From Bifidobacterium breve (GTDB taxonomy: Bacteria; Actinomycetota; Actinomycetes; Nanopelagicales; Nanopelagicaceae), in assembly GCA_945883755.1 (NCBI GenBank), contig CAMCXX010000004.1:1-64000 (forward strand): a DNA stretch of 64,000 bases, written 5' to 3'. This document shows positions 24,847 to 34,023 of the stretch, in pieces. Every line of letters begins with the position of its first letter. The stretch's first letter is position 1. Both the position numbers and the translations under genes were made by a program. The notes under the pieces are model-generated. The model did not search any database and was not told where the DNA came from. It saw only the letters and a program-made list of their open reading frames with translations.

Positions 24847-24893
24847 TCTGCTAGGGGTGATTACTGGCTAAGCGTAAGCCCGTAGGTTGGTAT

Positions 24894-24910
24894 CACCCAA
24901 TAGTTGGGTG
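24894..24910. repeat. inverted repeat between ftsK and the RodZ-like gene
   Basis: CACCCAA and TTGGGTG form a perfect 7-base inverted repeat with a 3-base loop. There is no T tract in either direction. It may be an RNA hairpin or an operator for the RodZ-like gene. Confidence 0.4.
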
Positions 24911-24977
24911 GTGAACTTAAAGTATGACAGGCGTGAATTTTCCAACTCACCCACAGGATAACCCCTGAGATGAGAAA

Positions 24978-27362
24978 TTAATGGCCTTGCAACTGCTCCA
25001 GCACATCTGGCATCTGCTCGGCGGTAATCAAAACTGCGCGAGCCTTTGATCCTTCAGTTGGTCCAACAATTCCACGGCTCTCCATTAAATCCATTAATCG
25101 ACCAGCTTTTGCAAAACCAATTCGAAGTTTACGTTGCAACATCGAGGTGGAACCAAATTGTGTTGATACAACTAATTGAATTGCTTGCAACAGTAGATCC
25201 ATATCATCACCAATATCACTTTCAAGCACCTTTGGTTTAATTGGGGCATTTAAATCAATTCGATAAACTGGTTGCAATTGTGATTTAACATGATTTACGA
25301 CCGCTTCAATCTCCCGCTCTGAGATATAGGCACCTTGAATTCGAACTGGCTTACTGGCTCCCATTGGTAAGAACAAGGCATCACCTTGACCAACTAATTT
25401 CTCTGCCCCTGGTGTATCTAAAATAACTCGAGAGTCTGCTAAGGATGAGGTAGCAAAGGATAATCGAGATGGCACATTTGCTTTAATTAATCCAGTAACA
25501 ATATCAACTGATGGTCGCTGTGTTGCAAGTACTAAGTGGATACCAGCTGCACGTGCTAATTGGGTAATTCGAACAATACTATCTTCAACCTCGCGCGCTG
25601 CCACCATCATTAAATCAGCTAACTCATCAACAATTACTAACAGGTATGGATAAGGCTCAAGAACTCGCTCACTTCCGGCAGGCGCATTTACCTTGCCGGT
25701 TTTAACCGCCTTGTTAAAATCATCAATATGTCTAAAGCCAAAGGTGGATAGATCGTCATAACGCATATCCATCTCACGTACTACCCAAGCTAGAACATCA
25801 GCTGCTTTCTTTGGGTTGGTAATAATTGGTGCAATTAAATGTGGCACACCCTCATAATTTGTTAGCTCAACCCGTTTTGGATCGATCATTACCATGCGAA
25901 CCTCATCTGGAGTTGCCCGCATTAAAATTGAGATAATCAACGAGTTAATCATTGATGATTTACCAGCACCAGTTGCACCGGCAACCAATAGGTGTGGCAT
26001 CTTCGCTAAGTTAGCGCAGAGAAATAAGCCCTCTACATCCTTGCCTAATGCAATTAACATTGGGTGGGTGTCATTGCCAGATACTGGCGAACGCAGCACA
26101 TCACCAACTGCAACTATCTCGCGATCTGAGTTTGGAATCTCAATACCAACCGCAGATTTACCAGGAATTGGCGAGAGAATTCGAATCTCACCACTGGCAA
26201 CTGCGTAGGCAATATTTTTAGATAATGCGCTGATTGCTTCAACCTTTACACCTTGGCCAAGTTCAACCTCATACCGAGTAACTGTTGGTCCACGCATATA
26301 TCCACTTACTTGGGCATCAACTGAGAACTGTTCAAATACCTGCTTTAGTGCTGCCAGCACCGCTTCATTTGCCTTAGATTTTCCCTTTGCCGCAGGACCG
26401 GCACGAAGCAGATCCATACTTGGTAACTCATAAACTGTATCGGCGGTTAAAAGAAGTTGTTGCGGCCGGGTGTTCTCATTTTTTGATTGCTTAACCATGG
26501 TTGGAATAGCTTGAGTTAAGGCTGATTCATCACTCATCTCAACTGAGTAATCAAGTTGCTCCGCTTCATACTCACCATCATCATCTTCATACTCATCATC
26601 ATCCTCAAAATCTGCCACTAAATCCTTAACCAATGGTGAGTCAAAGGGTGGAGTATCACTTACCTCAAACTCCTCGATCTCCTTAGCGGCTCTGCGCTCT
26701 TTGACCTTTCTTATCCCAGCGCCACCTAAGGCAAATACCTTGGCAATCTTGCTCATCAATTTACTTACCGGAGTTTTAGTAATTACCAATACGCCAAATA
26801 AAAAGAGGATCGCTAAAATTGGCACCGCTAAAATCGTGGTAACTAAAGCAACTAATGGTGTTGATACGCCATAACCAATCCAGCCACCACCATGACGCAT
26901 TGCAGTAGCGCCAGTTCCGGTGGATCCATTTAACATATGCAGTAATGCGGTTGTGCTAATTACCAATAGCAGTGTGCCGATGGTGATTCGGCCAGTCTCA
27001 TTACCCTCATCTGGTGCTTTAAATAATCGGTAGGCAAAGTAGAAGATGATCACCGGCGTAAGCAAAGCTAGCCGACCAATACCACCATACAAAAATGAGT
27101 AGGTAGCTTGGCCAATCCAATTATCTAAACCAAACCAGGTACCAGCTGCTGCAATTAAACCGAGAATAAATAGGAAGAAGGCGATGCCATCTCGTTGATG
27201 AGTTGGATCTAAATCTTGGGCGCCTCGAAAAACAAATCGAGTTGAGCTTCCAACCGCCTTAGCAAGTAAGCGCCAGAGTGAACCAATCGCGGAAAAGATG
27301 CCACGCAGCAATGATTTAGCGGGGTTGGATTTACCGCGCTTTCGGCTCTTAGCTCCTGCCAT
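24978..27362 (-). CDS. ftsK: DNA translocase FtsK/SpoIIIE
   Basis: FtsK couples septation to chromosome segregation. The 794 residues comprise four N-terminal membrane helices (about 60-200), an acidic linker (about 235-275), the motor alpha/beta domains with P-loop GATGAGKSS and the LATQRPSVDIVTG segment, and a C-terminal winged-helix gamma domain (about 725-790) that would read oriented DNA motifs. The linker is shorter than in Escherichia coli. Confidence 0.96.
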   Translation of the reverse strand: MAGAKSRKRGKSNPAKSLLRGIFSAIGSLWRLLAKAVGSSTRFVFRGAQDLDPTHQRDGIAFFLFILGLIAAAGTWFGLDNWIGQATYSFLYGGIGRLALLTPVIIFYFAYRLFKAPDEGNETGRITIGTLLLVISTTALLHMLNGSTGTGATAMRHGGGWIGYGVSTPLVALVTTILAVPILAILFLFGVLVITKTPVSKLMSKIAKVFALGGAGIRKVKERRAAKEIEEFEVSDTPPFDSPLVKDLVADFEDDDEYEDDDGEYEAEQLDYSVEMSDESALTQAIPTMVKQSKNENTRPQQLLLTADTVYELPSMDLLRAGPAAKGKSKANEAVLAALKQVFEQFSVDAQVSGYMRGPTVTRYEVELGQGVKVEAISALSKNIAYAVASGEIRILSPIPGKSAVGIEIPNSDREIVAVGDVLRSPVSGNDTHPMLIALGKDVEGLFLCANLAKMPHLLVAGATGAGKSSMINSLIISILMRATPDEVRMVMIDPKRVELTNYEGVPHLIAPIITNPKKAADVLAWVVREMDMRYDDLSTFGFRHIDDFNKAVKTGKVNAPAGSERVLEPYPYLLVIVDELADLMMVAAREVEDSIVRITQLARAAGIHLVLATQRPSVDIVTGLIKANVPSRLSFATSSLADSRVILDTPGAEKLVGQGDALFLPMGASKPVRIQGAYISEREIEAVVNHVKSQLQPVYRIDLNAPIKPKVLESDIGDDMDLLLQAIQLVVSTQFGSTSMLQRKLRIGFAKAGRLMDLMESRGIVGPTEGSKARAVLITAEQMPDVLEQLQGH

Positions 27363-27382
27363 AATATGGCTAAGCCTATTCG

Positions 27383-29065
27383 TTAAACCTCAATAACTAG
27401 TGGAATGATCATTGGTTTTCGACGATGTTCTTCGCCAACCCATGAACCAATTGTTCGGCGCACCACTTGTGAAAGTTGATGAGTACCGTTGAAGCCACCC
27501 GCCACCGCTTTAGCTAATGCTTTTTCAATATCACCTTTGACATCATCAAATAATGATTTATCTTCGGTAAAGCCACGTGCATGAATATCCGGGCCAGCAA
27601 TAATCTTTCCACTCTGTGAATCAATCGCCACTACAACAGAGATAAATCCTTCTTCACCTAAAATTCGCCGATCCTTAAGTGATGACTCAGTTATCTCGCC
27701 AACACTTTGCCCATCAACATAAACATAACCACATGGAACTGAACCAGAGATATCTGCATGACCATCTGCTACATCTACCGTAATTCCATTTTCCGCAATC
27801 ACTACATTATGTTCTGCTAACCCTGATTGCATCGCTAAATCCGCATTTGCTCTCATATGTCGCCATTCGCCATGAACTGGCAAAACATTTTTAGGTTTTA
27901 CAACCTCATAACAGTGCAGTAACTCACCAGCAGAGGCGTGACCGGAAACATGTACTAATGCATTTCCTTTATGAACTACATGAGCGCCAAATCTAGTTAA
28001 CTCATTAATTACCCGGTAGACCGATTTCTCATTTCCCGGAATAAGTGAGGAGGCCATAACAACGGTGTCCCCTTTACCAACTCGGATCTCATGATCACCA
28101 TTTGCGATTCTAGAAAGGGCCGCAAGTGGTTCACCCTGAGAGCCAGTACAAATCAAAACAATCTTGTCGCCGTAATTATCAATATCTTTGTAATCTACAA
28201 CTAAGCCAGCTGGCACCTTTAGATAGCCAAGATCTGCCGCTAACTTCATATTACGAACCATGCTGCGACCAACATAGGCAACCTTACGATTTGCTGCATT
28301 TGCGGCGGTTAATACCTGTTGAATTCGATGAACATGTGAGGCAAATGAGGTAACCACAACTCGACGTGGCGTTTTATTTATCGCCTCTTGCAGTGCTGGA
28401 TAAATATCCTTTTCCGCAACGGTTAATCCCGGCACATCAGCATTTGTTGAATCAGTTAGGAAGAGATCAACACCTTCTCGACCAAGGCGGGCAAATGTTT
28501 CCAGATCGGTAATTTTTTCATCTAGTGGCATCTTGTCCATTTTAAAATCACCAGTATGCAAAATAACTCCAGCTGGAGTTTTAATTGCAACCGCTAGTGC
28601 ATCAGGTATTGAGTGATTTACTTGAACAAACTCTAAAGTAAATGGTCCAACTCCAAGTGTTTCACCCGCTTTAACTAGATGAAGCGGGGCGGTAATTTTG
28701 CGCTCCTTTAACTTTGGTTCAACAAATGCAAGTGTTAACTTTGAACCAATAATCTTGATATCACTTCGCTCGCGCAACAGATAAGGCAGAGCGCCAATGT
28801 GATCCTCATGGCCATGTGTTAAAAAGACCGCTTCAATATCATTTAATCGCTCACGGATATATGAAAAATCCGGCAAAATTAAATCAATACCTGGTTGATC
28901 ATCTCCTGGAAATAAAACACCACAATCGACAATTAATAATCTTGCCTCATACTCAAAGACGGTCATATTTCGACCAATCTCGCCAAGTCCGCCCAGCGCC
29001 ACAATGCGCAGAGTTTTCTTAGCTAATTTGGCAGGGTAAGGCAGACCAGGATGAGGATGATTCAT
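27383..29065 (-). CDS. rnj: ribonuclease J
   Basis: RNase J is a metallo-beta-lactamase-fold endo- and 5'-exoribonuclease. The 560 residues include HGHEDHIGA (zinc ligands), HTGDFK, the beta-CASP region with TGSQGEPLAAL, and the VHGEWRH motif near residue 400. dapA lies 3 bases upstream, the order usual in actinobacteria. Confidence 0.95.
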   Translation of the reverse strand: MNHPHPGLPYPAKLAKKTLRIVALGGLGEIGRNMTVFEYEARLLIVDCGVLFPGDDQPGIDLILPDFSYIRERLNDIEAVFLTHGHEDHIGALPYLLRERSDIKIIGSKLTLAFVEPKLKERKITAPLHLVKAGETLGVGPFTLEFVQVNHSIPDALAVAIKTPAGVILHTGDFKMDKMPLDEKITDLETFARLGREGVDLFLTDSTNADVPGLTVAEKDIYPALQEAINKTPRRVVVTSFASHVHRIQQVLTAANAANRKVAYVGRSMVRNMKLAADLGYLKVPAGLVVDYKDIDNYGDKIVLICTGSQGEPLAALSRIANGDHEIRVGKGDTVVMASSLIPGNEKSVYRVINELTRFGAHVVHKGNALVHVSGHASAGELLHCYEVVKPKNVLPVHGEWRHMRANADLAMQSGLAEHNVVIAENGITVDVADGHADISGSVPCGYVYVDGQSVGEITESSLKDRRILGEEGFISVVVAIDSQSGKIIAGPDIHARGFTEDKSLFDDVKGDIEKALAKAVAGGFNGTHQLSQVVRRTIGSWVGEEHRRKPMIIPLVIEV

Positions 29066-29068
29066 TAT

Positions 29069-29959
29069 TTACTTTAAGTTAACGCCGCCCGCTTGTAGAT
29101 CAACCTTTAACTGCGCGATCTGCGCATCAGTTGCATCGACAAGTGGCAATCTGGTAAATCCACCAGGAAGACCCATTAAATTTAATGCCGCCTTAGTCAA
29201 GATAGCGCCTTGAGTACGGAAGGTTCCGGTAAATACTGGAAGTAATTTTTGATGAATCTCTAACGCCTTATTTGTATCACCGGCAAACCATGCATTTAAC
29301 ATCATTTTTAGATCTGCGCCCACTGTATGACCACAAACTGAGACAAAGCCAACTGCGCCAACGGATAACAGTGGCAGATTTAAGATGTCATCACCTGAGT
29401 AAGTAGCAATTCCAGATTGCTTAATTACCCAAGAGGTTGCTGCCGGATTTCCCTTAGCATCCTTTAGCGCCACAATTTTTTTGTGTTCAGCTAATTTAAT
29501 GATGGTCTCACTCTCAATTTCAACCCCAGTTCTACCTGGAATGTCATAGATCATTAATGGCAGATCAGTTGCATTTGCCATAGCGGTGAAGTGCGCTGCA
29601 ATTCCAGCTTGTGGTGGTTTGTTGTAATAAGGAGTAACAACTAATAATCCATCTGCGCCAGCCTTTGCTGCGCGCCTTGCTTGTTCAACTGAGTGTGAGG
29701 TTTCATTGTTACCAGCACCTGCAATTATCTTTACCTGATCGCCAACTACCTTGCGAACCGCTTTAATTATCTGATCTTTCTCATCATCACTTGTGGTTGG
29801 CGCTTCCCCAGTTGTGCCATTTACCGCGATGCCATCATTGCCATTACCTATTAGATGTGCCGCAATCTTCTCTAGCCCCGCCCAATCAATCTCACCGCTT
29901 TTGGTAAATGGTGTGACCATTGCGGTTATTAACCGGCCAAATGGTGGAGTGATTTGCAT
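29069..29959 (-). CDS. dapA: 4-hydroxy-tetrahydrodipicolinate synthase
   Basis: DapA starts the diaminopimelate branch from pyruvate and aspartate semialdehyde. The 296 residues form the usual TIM barrel, with GTTGEAPT, the YYNKPPQAG segment, the catalytic-tyrosine YDIPGRT region and the Schiff-base lysine in VALKDAKGN. TAGCCT ends 6 bases before the ATG. Confidence 0.95.
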   Translation of the reverse strand: MQITPPFGRLITAMVTPFTKSGEIDWAGLEKIAAHLIGNGNDGIAVNGTTGEAPTTSDDEKDQIIKAVRKVVGDQVKIIAGAGNNETSHSVEQARRAAKAGADGLLVVTPYYNKPPQAGIAAHFTAMANATDLPLMIYDIPGRTGVEIESETIIKLAEHKKIVALKDAKGNPAATSWVIKQSGIATYSGDDILNLPLLSVGAVGFVSVCGHTVGADLKMMLNAWFAGDTNKALEIHQKLLPVFTGTFRTQGAILTKAALNLMGLPGGFTRLPLVDATDAQIAQLKVDLQAGGVNLK

Positions 29960-29965
29960 GCCCTA

Positions 29966-29971
29966 AGGCTA
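29966..29971 (-). promoter_or_regulatory. -10 box of dapA
   Basis: TAGCCT ends 6 bases before the dapA ATG at 29959, predicting a leaderless transcript that probably continues into rnj. Confidence 0.45.
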
Positions 29972-29989
29972 CCTTGCTTTAGTGGTTGC

Positions 29990-30709
29990 TTATGGAGCGA
30001 TTCGTCCAGATTTTTGAAATGCCCCGTATGTAATCGGCATTAACTTAGCAAATTCTGCTTCCATCTTCTCTGCCACCATCTCGATCTCCCGTTGTGGGTA
30101 GGAGGGAAAGTGTGAACCCTCTCGAGCTGTGCGAAGTGATAAAAAGTTCATTAACGCTCTTGCATTCATCGTTACATACATCGATGAGTAAAGAGTAACT
30201 GGCAGAACAGCACGGGCTACCTCGCGGGCAACACCTGCGGTTAACAATTTTTGGTAATTCTCATAGGCAAGTGTGCAGGTTTGCTTAATTGCATCCACCG
30301 TTAATTGGTGTTGTTCTGCTGTTCCTTCAATAAATGAGTAAGCACCAGGCTTTCCAATTTGAACCAACTTGCGATCCTTACTTGGCACATAAAAAACTGG
30401 GCGAAGCTCACGATAACGTCCGCTCTCCTCATTGTAAGAGGCGATGCGGTGGCGCATAAACTCGCGAAAGACAAAGATTGGGGCAGATATAAAAAATGTC
30501 ATCGAGGTATGTTCAAATGGTGACCCATGTCGCTCGCGAGCTAAGTAATTAATTAAGCCTTCAGATTTTGATGCATCAGCACCAACATCTTCTAGTGATT
30601 TGTCTCCCGCAGTTGAAACCCGGGCCGCCCAAATAACATCGGCATCACTGGCGCTAGATTTAACTAGTTCGACACTGACATCATCTCTAAATTGAATTTC
30701 CTCGCTCAT
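29990..30709 (-). CDS. thyX: flavin-dependent thymidylate synthase
   Basis: ThyX makes dTMP using FAD and methylene-tetrahydrofolate. The 239 residues contain the signature RHRIASYNEESGRY. An upstream GTG at 30736 would add 9 residues, but I prefer the ATG at 30709 because TAGGGT lies 7 bases before it. Use of ThyX rather than ThyA makes thymidylate depend on flavin, tying it to the riboflavin genes in the window. Confidence 0.95.
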   Translation of the reverse strand: MSEEIQFRDDVSVELVKSSASDADVIWAARVSTAGDKSLEDVGADASKSEGLINYLARERHGSPFEHTSMTFFISAPIFVFREFMRHRIASYNEESGRYRELRPVFYVPSKDRKLVQIGKPGAYSFIEGTAEQHQLTVDAIKQTCTLAYENYQKLLTAGVAREVARAVLPVTLYSSMYVTMNARALMNFLSLRTAREGSHFPSYPQREIEMVAEKMEAEFAKLMPITYGAFQKSGRIAP

Positions 30710-30716
30710 GCCTGCG

Positions 30717-30722
30717 ACCCTA
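30717..30722 (-). promoter_or_regulatory. possible -10 box of thyX
   Basis: TAGGGT ends 7 bases before the chosen thyX ATG. It is a weaker match than most in this window. Confidence 0.35.
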
Positions 30723-30749
30723 CCTGCGTGGCTCACCTATCCCTTGGAT

Positions 30750-30755
30750 TAAGAT
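30750..30755 (+). promoter_or_regulatory. -10 box of azlC
   Basis: TAAGAT ends 6 bases before the GTG at 30762, predicting a leaderless azlCD mRNA. Confidence 0.5.
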
Positions 30756-30761
30756 AACGGC

Positions 30762-31436
30762 GTGTCAATCACAAATAGGTTTAATCCTCGAACAAATCAG
30801 GTGGATCGAACTGGAATCAGTGTTGCCTTTACCGTTGGCCTATATGGTGCCGCCTTTGGTGCAGCGGCGGTAACCGCCGGCTTCTCAATCTTGCAAAGCT
30901 GTCTGCTATCTATCCTGCTCTTCTCTGGTGCATCTCAATTTGCAGTTGTCGGAATTATGGGCGCCGGTGGCTCAGCACTTAGTGCAATTGCAACCGCTAC
31001 TTTATTAGGTTTTCGAAATGCACTTTATGGCCTGCAGATGGCGCCAATCTTAAAGGTAACTGGCTTAAACCGAGTTCTTGCTGCGCAACTGACAATTGAT
31101 GAATCCACCGCTGTTTCTACTCTGCAAGATAATGATGCCGATCGCAAACGTGGCTTTTATGTAACTGGAGTTGGTGTCTATCTATTTTGGAATCTATTTA
31201 CCTTTCTTGGTGCATTAGGCGCCAGTGCAATTGGCAATCCATCTGTTTGGGGATTAGATGCTGCAGTTCCAGCAGCCTTTTGTGGTTTAGTTTGGCCAAG
31301 ATTAAAAAATAAGTTGCAATTTATAGTTTGTGGTTTAGCGATTGCACTGGCTTTACTACTTACCCCATTAACACCAGCGGGTGTGCCAATTATTACCACC
31401 GTCCTACTTGCTGTGATCTTTGGGTGGAAAAAATGA
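30762..31436 (+). CDS. azlC: AzlC-family branched-chain amino acid exporter subunit
   Basis: This 224-residue membrane protein matches AzlC, the larger subunit of branched-chain amino acid exporters: FTVGLYGAAFGAAAVTAGFS, SGASQFAVVG, and LLGFRNALYGLQMAP. It starts with GTG. Its stop overlaps the start of the AzlD-like gene (ATGA). The pair stands alone on the plus strand in a minus-strand block. Confidence 0.9.
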   Translation: MSITNRFNPRTNQVDRTGISVAFTVGLYGAAFGAAAVTAGFSILQSCLLSILLFSGASQFAVVGIMGAGGSALSAIATATLLGFRNALYGLQMAPILKVTGLNRVLAAQLTIDESTAVSTLQDNDADRKRGFYVTGVGVYLFWNLFTFLGALGASAIGNPSVWGLDAAVPAAFCGLVWPRLKNKLQFIVCGLAIALALLLTPLTPAGVPIITTVLLAVIFGWKK

Positions 31437-31741
31437 CGCCGATTTGGATCGCCGTTATTGGCGCTAGCGTTACCGCATTTTTAAATAAGTATGTTGGGCA
31501 TTCTGTACCTGAGAGATGGTTAAACAAACCAAGATTTATGCGGATTAATACCTTGGTCCCAATTGTTTTGCTTAGCGCACTAGTTGCAGTACAAAGCTTT
31601 GCCGATAAAAAGGAGTTGGTACTTGATCAGCGAGCAGCCGGTGTTGCGGTGGCATTGGTACTGCTTAAATATAAAGCGCCATTTCCGATTGTTGTGATCG
31701 GCGCTGCAATAACCAGCGCCGCGATCTACAACTGGTTTTAA
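31433..31741 (+). CDS. azlD: AzlD-family exporter subunit
   Basis: This 102-residue four-helix protein matches AzlD, the small partner of AzlC: an N-terminal IAVIGASVTAFLNKYVGHSVPERWL segment and a C-terminal helix pair. The frame opens further upstream, but those codons overlap azlC; the ATG at 31433 overlaps the azlC stop and is the standard arrangement. It overlaps the convergent glutaredoxin gene by 4 bases. Confidence 0.88.
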   Translation: MTPIWIAVIGASVTAFLNKYVGHSVPERWLNKPRFMRINTLVPIVLLSALVAVQSFADKKELVLDQRAAGVAVALVLLKYKAPFPIVVIGAAITSAAIYNWF

Positions 31742-32004
31742 AGTACCTTCAACTCCTCAAGCTTTGCCTTAAGAGCGGCATCAGATGGCTCTGTTAAATG
31801 AGTGCCATCTTCAAAAATGATTACTGGAATTGAGCGCTGACCACCATTGATCTCAATTACCTTATCGCTAGCTGAAGCATCTGCCTCAACATCTATATAC
31901 TCGTAGGAAACATTATTTGAATCTAGAAATCTCTTTGAGCGGCGGCAATCACCACACCATTCAGCGCCGTACATAGTGATATTTGAATTAGTTACATTGC
32001 TCAT
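31738..32004 (-). CDS. glutaredoxin-like protein (mycoredoxin type)
   Basis: This 88-residue thioredoxin-fold protein has the redox motif CGDC (about 17-20) after MYGAEW, and a SIPVIIF cis-proline segment. Its size and motif fit the actinobacterial mycoredoxin/NrdH-like group, which accept electrons from mycothiol or thioredoxin reductase. It begins at the dapB stop. Confidence 0.85.
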   Translation of the reverse strand: MSNVTNSNITMYGAEWCGDCRRSKRFLDSNNVSYEYIDVEADASASDKVIEINGGQRSIPVIIFEDGTHLTEPSDAALKAKLEELKVL

Positions 32005-32747
32005 TAAAAACCCTCCATATACTTTTCTAAGCCAACTGTTAAACCTGGATGTTTTACTACTTCACGAACTCCTAGTAATACTCCTGGCATAAATCCTGCT
32101 CTATTGATTGAATCATGTCTAATTGAAAGTGTCTCACCTGGATCACCAAAGATTACCTCTTGATGGGCCACATAGCCGTGGGATCTAATGGAGTGAATTG
32201 GTACATCGCCAACAGTTGCACCACGTGCACCAGCAAGTGCATCCTTTGTTGCATCTGGCATCTTTGCTTTCTTACTCATTTTGCGAGCATCGGTAATCAT
32301 CTGAGCGGTGCGCACTGCAGTTCCAGATGGCGCATCTACCTTATTGGCATGGTGAAGCTCAATAATCTCAACTGATTCAAAGTACTTCGCTGCCACCTCA
32401 GAGAACTGCATCATTAAAACTGCACCCAATGCAAAGTTTGGTGCGATCAGCGCCCCTACCTTTGGATTAGCAGCTAACAAAGCCTTTAACTTTGCCAACT
32501 TTGCATCATCAAAACCAGTTGTGCCAACTACAACACTGATGCCATTTGTAATAGCAAACTCAAGATTTTTCATAACCGCATCTGGATGGGTGAAATCAAC
32601 AACTACTTGGGTACCACTTGTTACAAGCAAATCTAATGAATCCCCTAAATCTAACTGTGCAACCAATTGCAGATCTTTAGCATCATTGATAGCGGTAACC
32701 GCCTCTGTGCCCATTTTTCCTTTGGCACCTAATACTGCAACCTTCAT
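32004..32747 (-). CDS. dapB: 4-hydroxy-tetrahydrodipicolinate reductase
   Basis: DapB reduces the DapA product with NAD(P)H. The 247 residues show the Rossmann start VAVLGAKGKMG, DFTHPDAV, GTTGF, and the substrate motif ELHHANKVDAPSGTA. It overlaps the M16 peptidase stop by 4 bases. Confidence 0.95.
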   Translation of the reverse strand: MKVAVLGAKGKMGTEAVTAINDAKDLQLVAQLDLGDSLDLLVTSGTQVVVDFTHPDAVMKNLEFAITNGISVVVGTTGFDDAKLAKLKALLAANPKVGALIAPNFALGAVLMMQFSEVAAKYFESVEIIELHHANKVDAPSGTAVRTAQMITDARKMSKKAKMPDATKDALAGARGATVGDVPIHSIRSHGYVAHQEVIFGDPGETLSIRHDSINRAGFMPGVLLGVREVVKHPGLTVGLEKYMEGF

Positions 32748-34015
32748 TTGATCAACCCTTCAAATTTAGCTTTCGATCTAAATGGTCCCACTACCGCAAG
32801 GGTAGGAGATGTTGGCAAGCTTTGGCGGGCAATTTCCTTAATTTGATCAGGTGTTACATCTGCAATCTCCTGCAAGATTTGATCAAAGCTCATGATCTCA
32901 CCGTAAACCAACTCACTCTTTCCAATTCTGGTCATTCGAGAGCCGGTGTCCTCTTGGCTTAATACCAATGAGCCAGAGACTGCTCCCTTTGCTCGCAAGA
33001 TCTCCTCATGGGTTAAACCTTTCTCTGCAACATCATGCAAGATATCTTGAATTATCTTGGTCGCCTCAATTGCCCGCTCTGGTTTGCAACCAACATAAAA
33101 AGATAAGACTCCACTTCCGGCAAATTGTTGACTATATGCATATGTTGAGTAAGCCAAGCCGCGCTTCTCACGAATCTCCTGAAATAATCTCGACGACATG
33201 CCGCCGCCAAGTGCGGTAGCTAAAATACTTAAGGCAAACCGTCTTTTATCATTTCGCGCAACACCTTCAACACCATAAACAATATGTGCCTGTTCAGTTT
33301 TACGATCAAGTAATGTCACCTGGCCACGACCAGGCACCTTGACCGCACCCGATAAGCGAATCTCATAATCACTCTTTGGTTGATCTAAAAAATTATCTTT
33401 GCTTAAGGCATCCTCAACCATCTGGACTACCTCTTTGTGCTTAACATTGCCAGCAACTGCAACTACTAAATCCTGTGGTCGATACCGCTTACGGTAGTAA
33501 TTAAATACGGTGCTGCGGGACATCTCATTGATAGATTCAACAGTTCCTAAAATAGGTCGGCCCAGCGGGGTATCGCCGTAATACTTCTCTAAAAATAGAT
33601 CATGAATTAGATCGCTGGGATCATCATCGCGCATTGCGATCTCTTCCAGTACTACCTTGCGTTCGGCATCAACATCAGCTGCCTTAACAACGGATGAGGT
33701 AATTAAATCGCTGATGACATCAACTGCCAGTGGTAAATCCTTATCAATCACACGTGCATAGAAGCAGGTGTACTCCTTTGATGTAAATGCATTTGTCTCC
33801 CCACCTACCGCCTCGATTGATGAGGAGATTTCAAGTGAGGTTCGAGTTTTTGTTCCTTTAAAAAGTAGGTGCTCTAGAAAATGAGAAGCTCCCGCAGTTG
33901 AAAGTGATTCATCGCGGGAGCCAACATTTACCCAAATACCAAAAGCAGCAGAACGAACAGATCTCTCCTCTTCAGTGACTATTCGCAAGCCACTAGGCAG
34001 AACTGTTCTTGCCAT
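32744..34015 (-). CDS. M16-family zinc metallopeptidase
   Basis: The 423-residue protein has the inverted zinc motif HFLEH (near 46-50) with a downstream glutamate region, as in M16B peptidases related to mitochondrial processing peptidase. Position directly after pnp is typical of actinobacteria. Natural substrates are unknown. Confidence 0.92.
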   Translation of the reverse strand: MARTVLPSGLRIVTEEERSVRSAAFGIWVNVGSRDESLSTAGASHFLEHLLFKGTKTRTSLEISSSIEAVGGETNAFTSKEYTCFYARVIDKDLPLAVDVISDLITSSVVKAADVDAERKVVLEEIAMRDDDPSDLIHDLFLEKYYGDTPLGRPILGTVESINEMSRSTVFNYYRKRYRPQDLVVAVAGNVKHKEVVQMVEDALSKDNFLDQPKSDYEIRLSGAVKVPGRGQVTLLDRKTEQAHIVYGVEGVARNDKRRFALSILATALGGGMSSRLFQEIREKRGLAYSTYAYSQQFAGSGVLSFYVGCKPERAIEATKIIQDILHDVAEKGLTHEEILRAKGAVSGSLVLSQEDTGSRMTRIGKSELVYGEIMSFDQILQEIADVTPDQIKEIARQSLPTSPTLAVVGPFRSKAKFEGLIK

Positions 34016-34023
34016 TTACTTTG

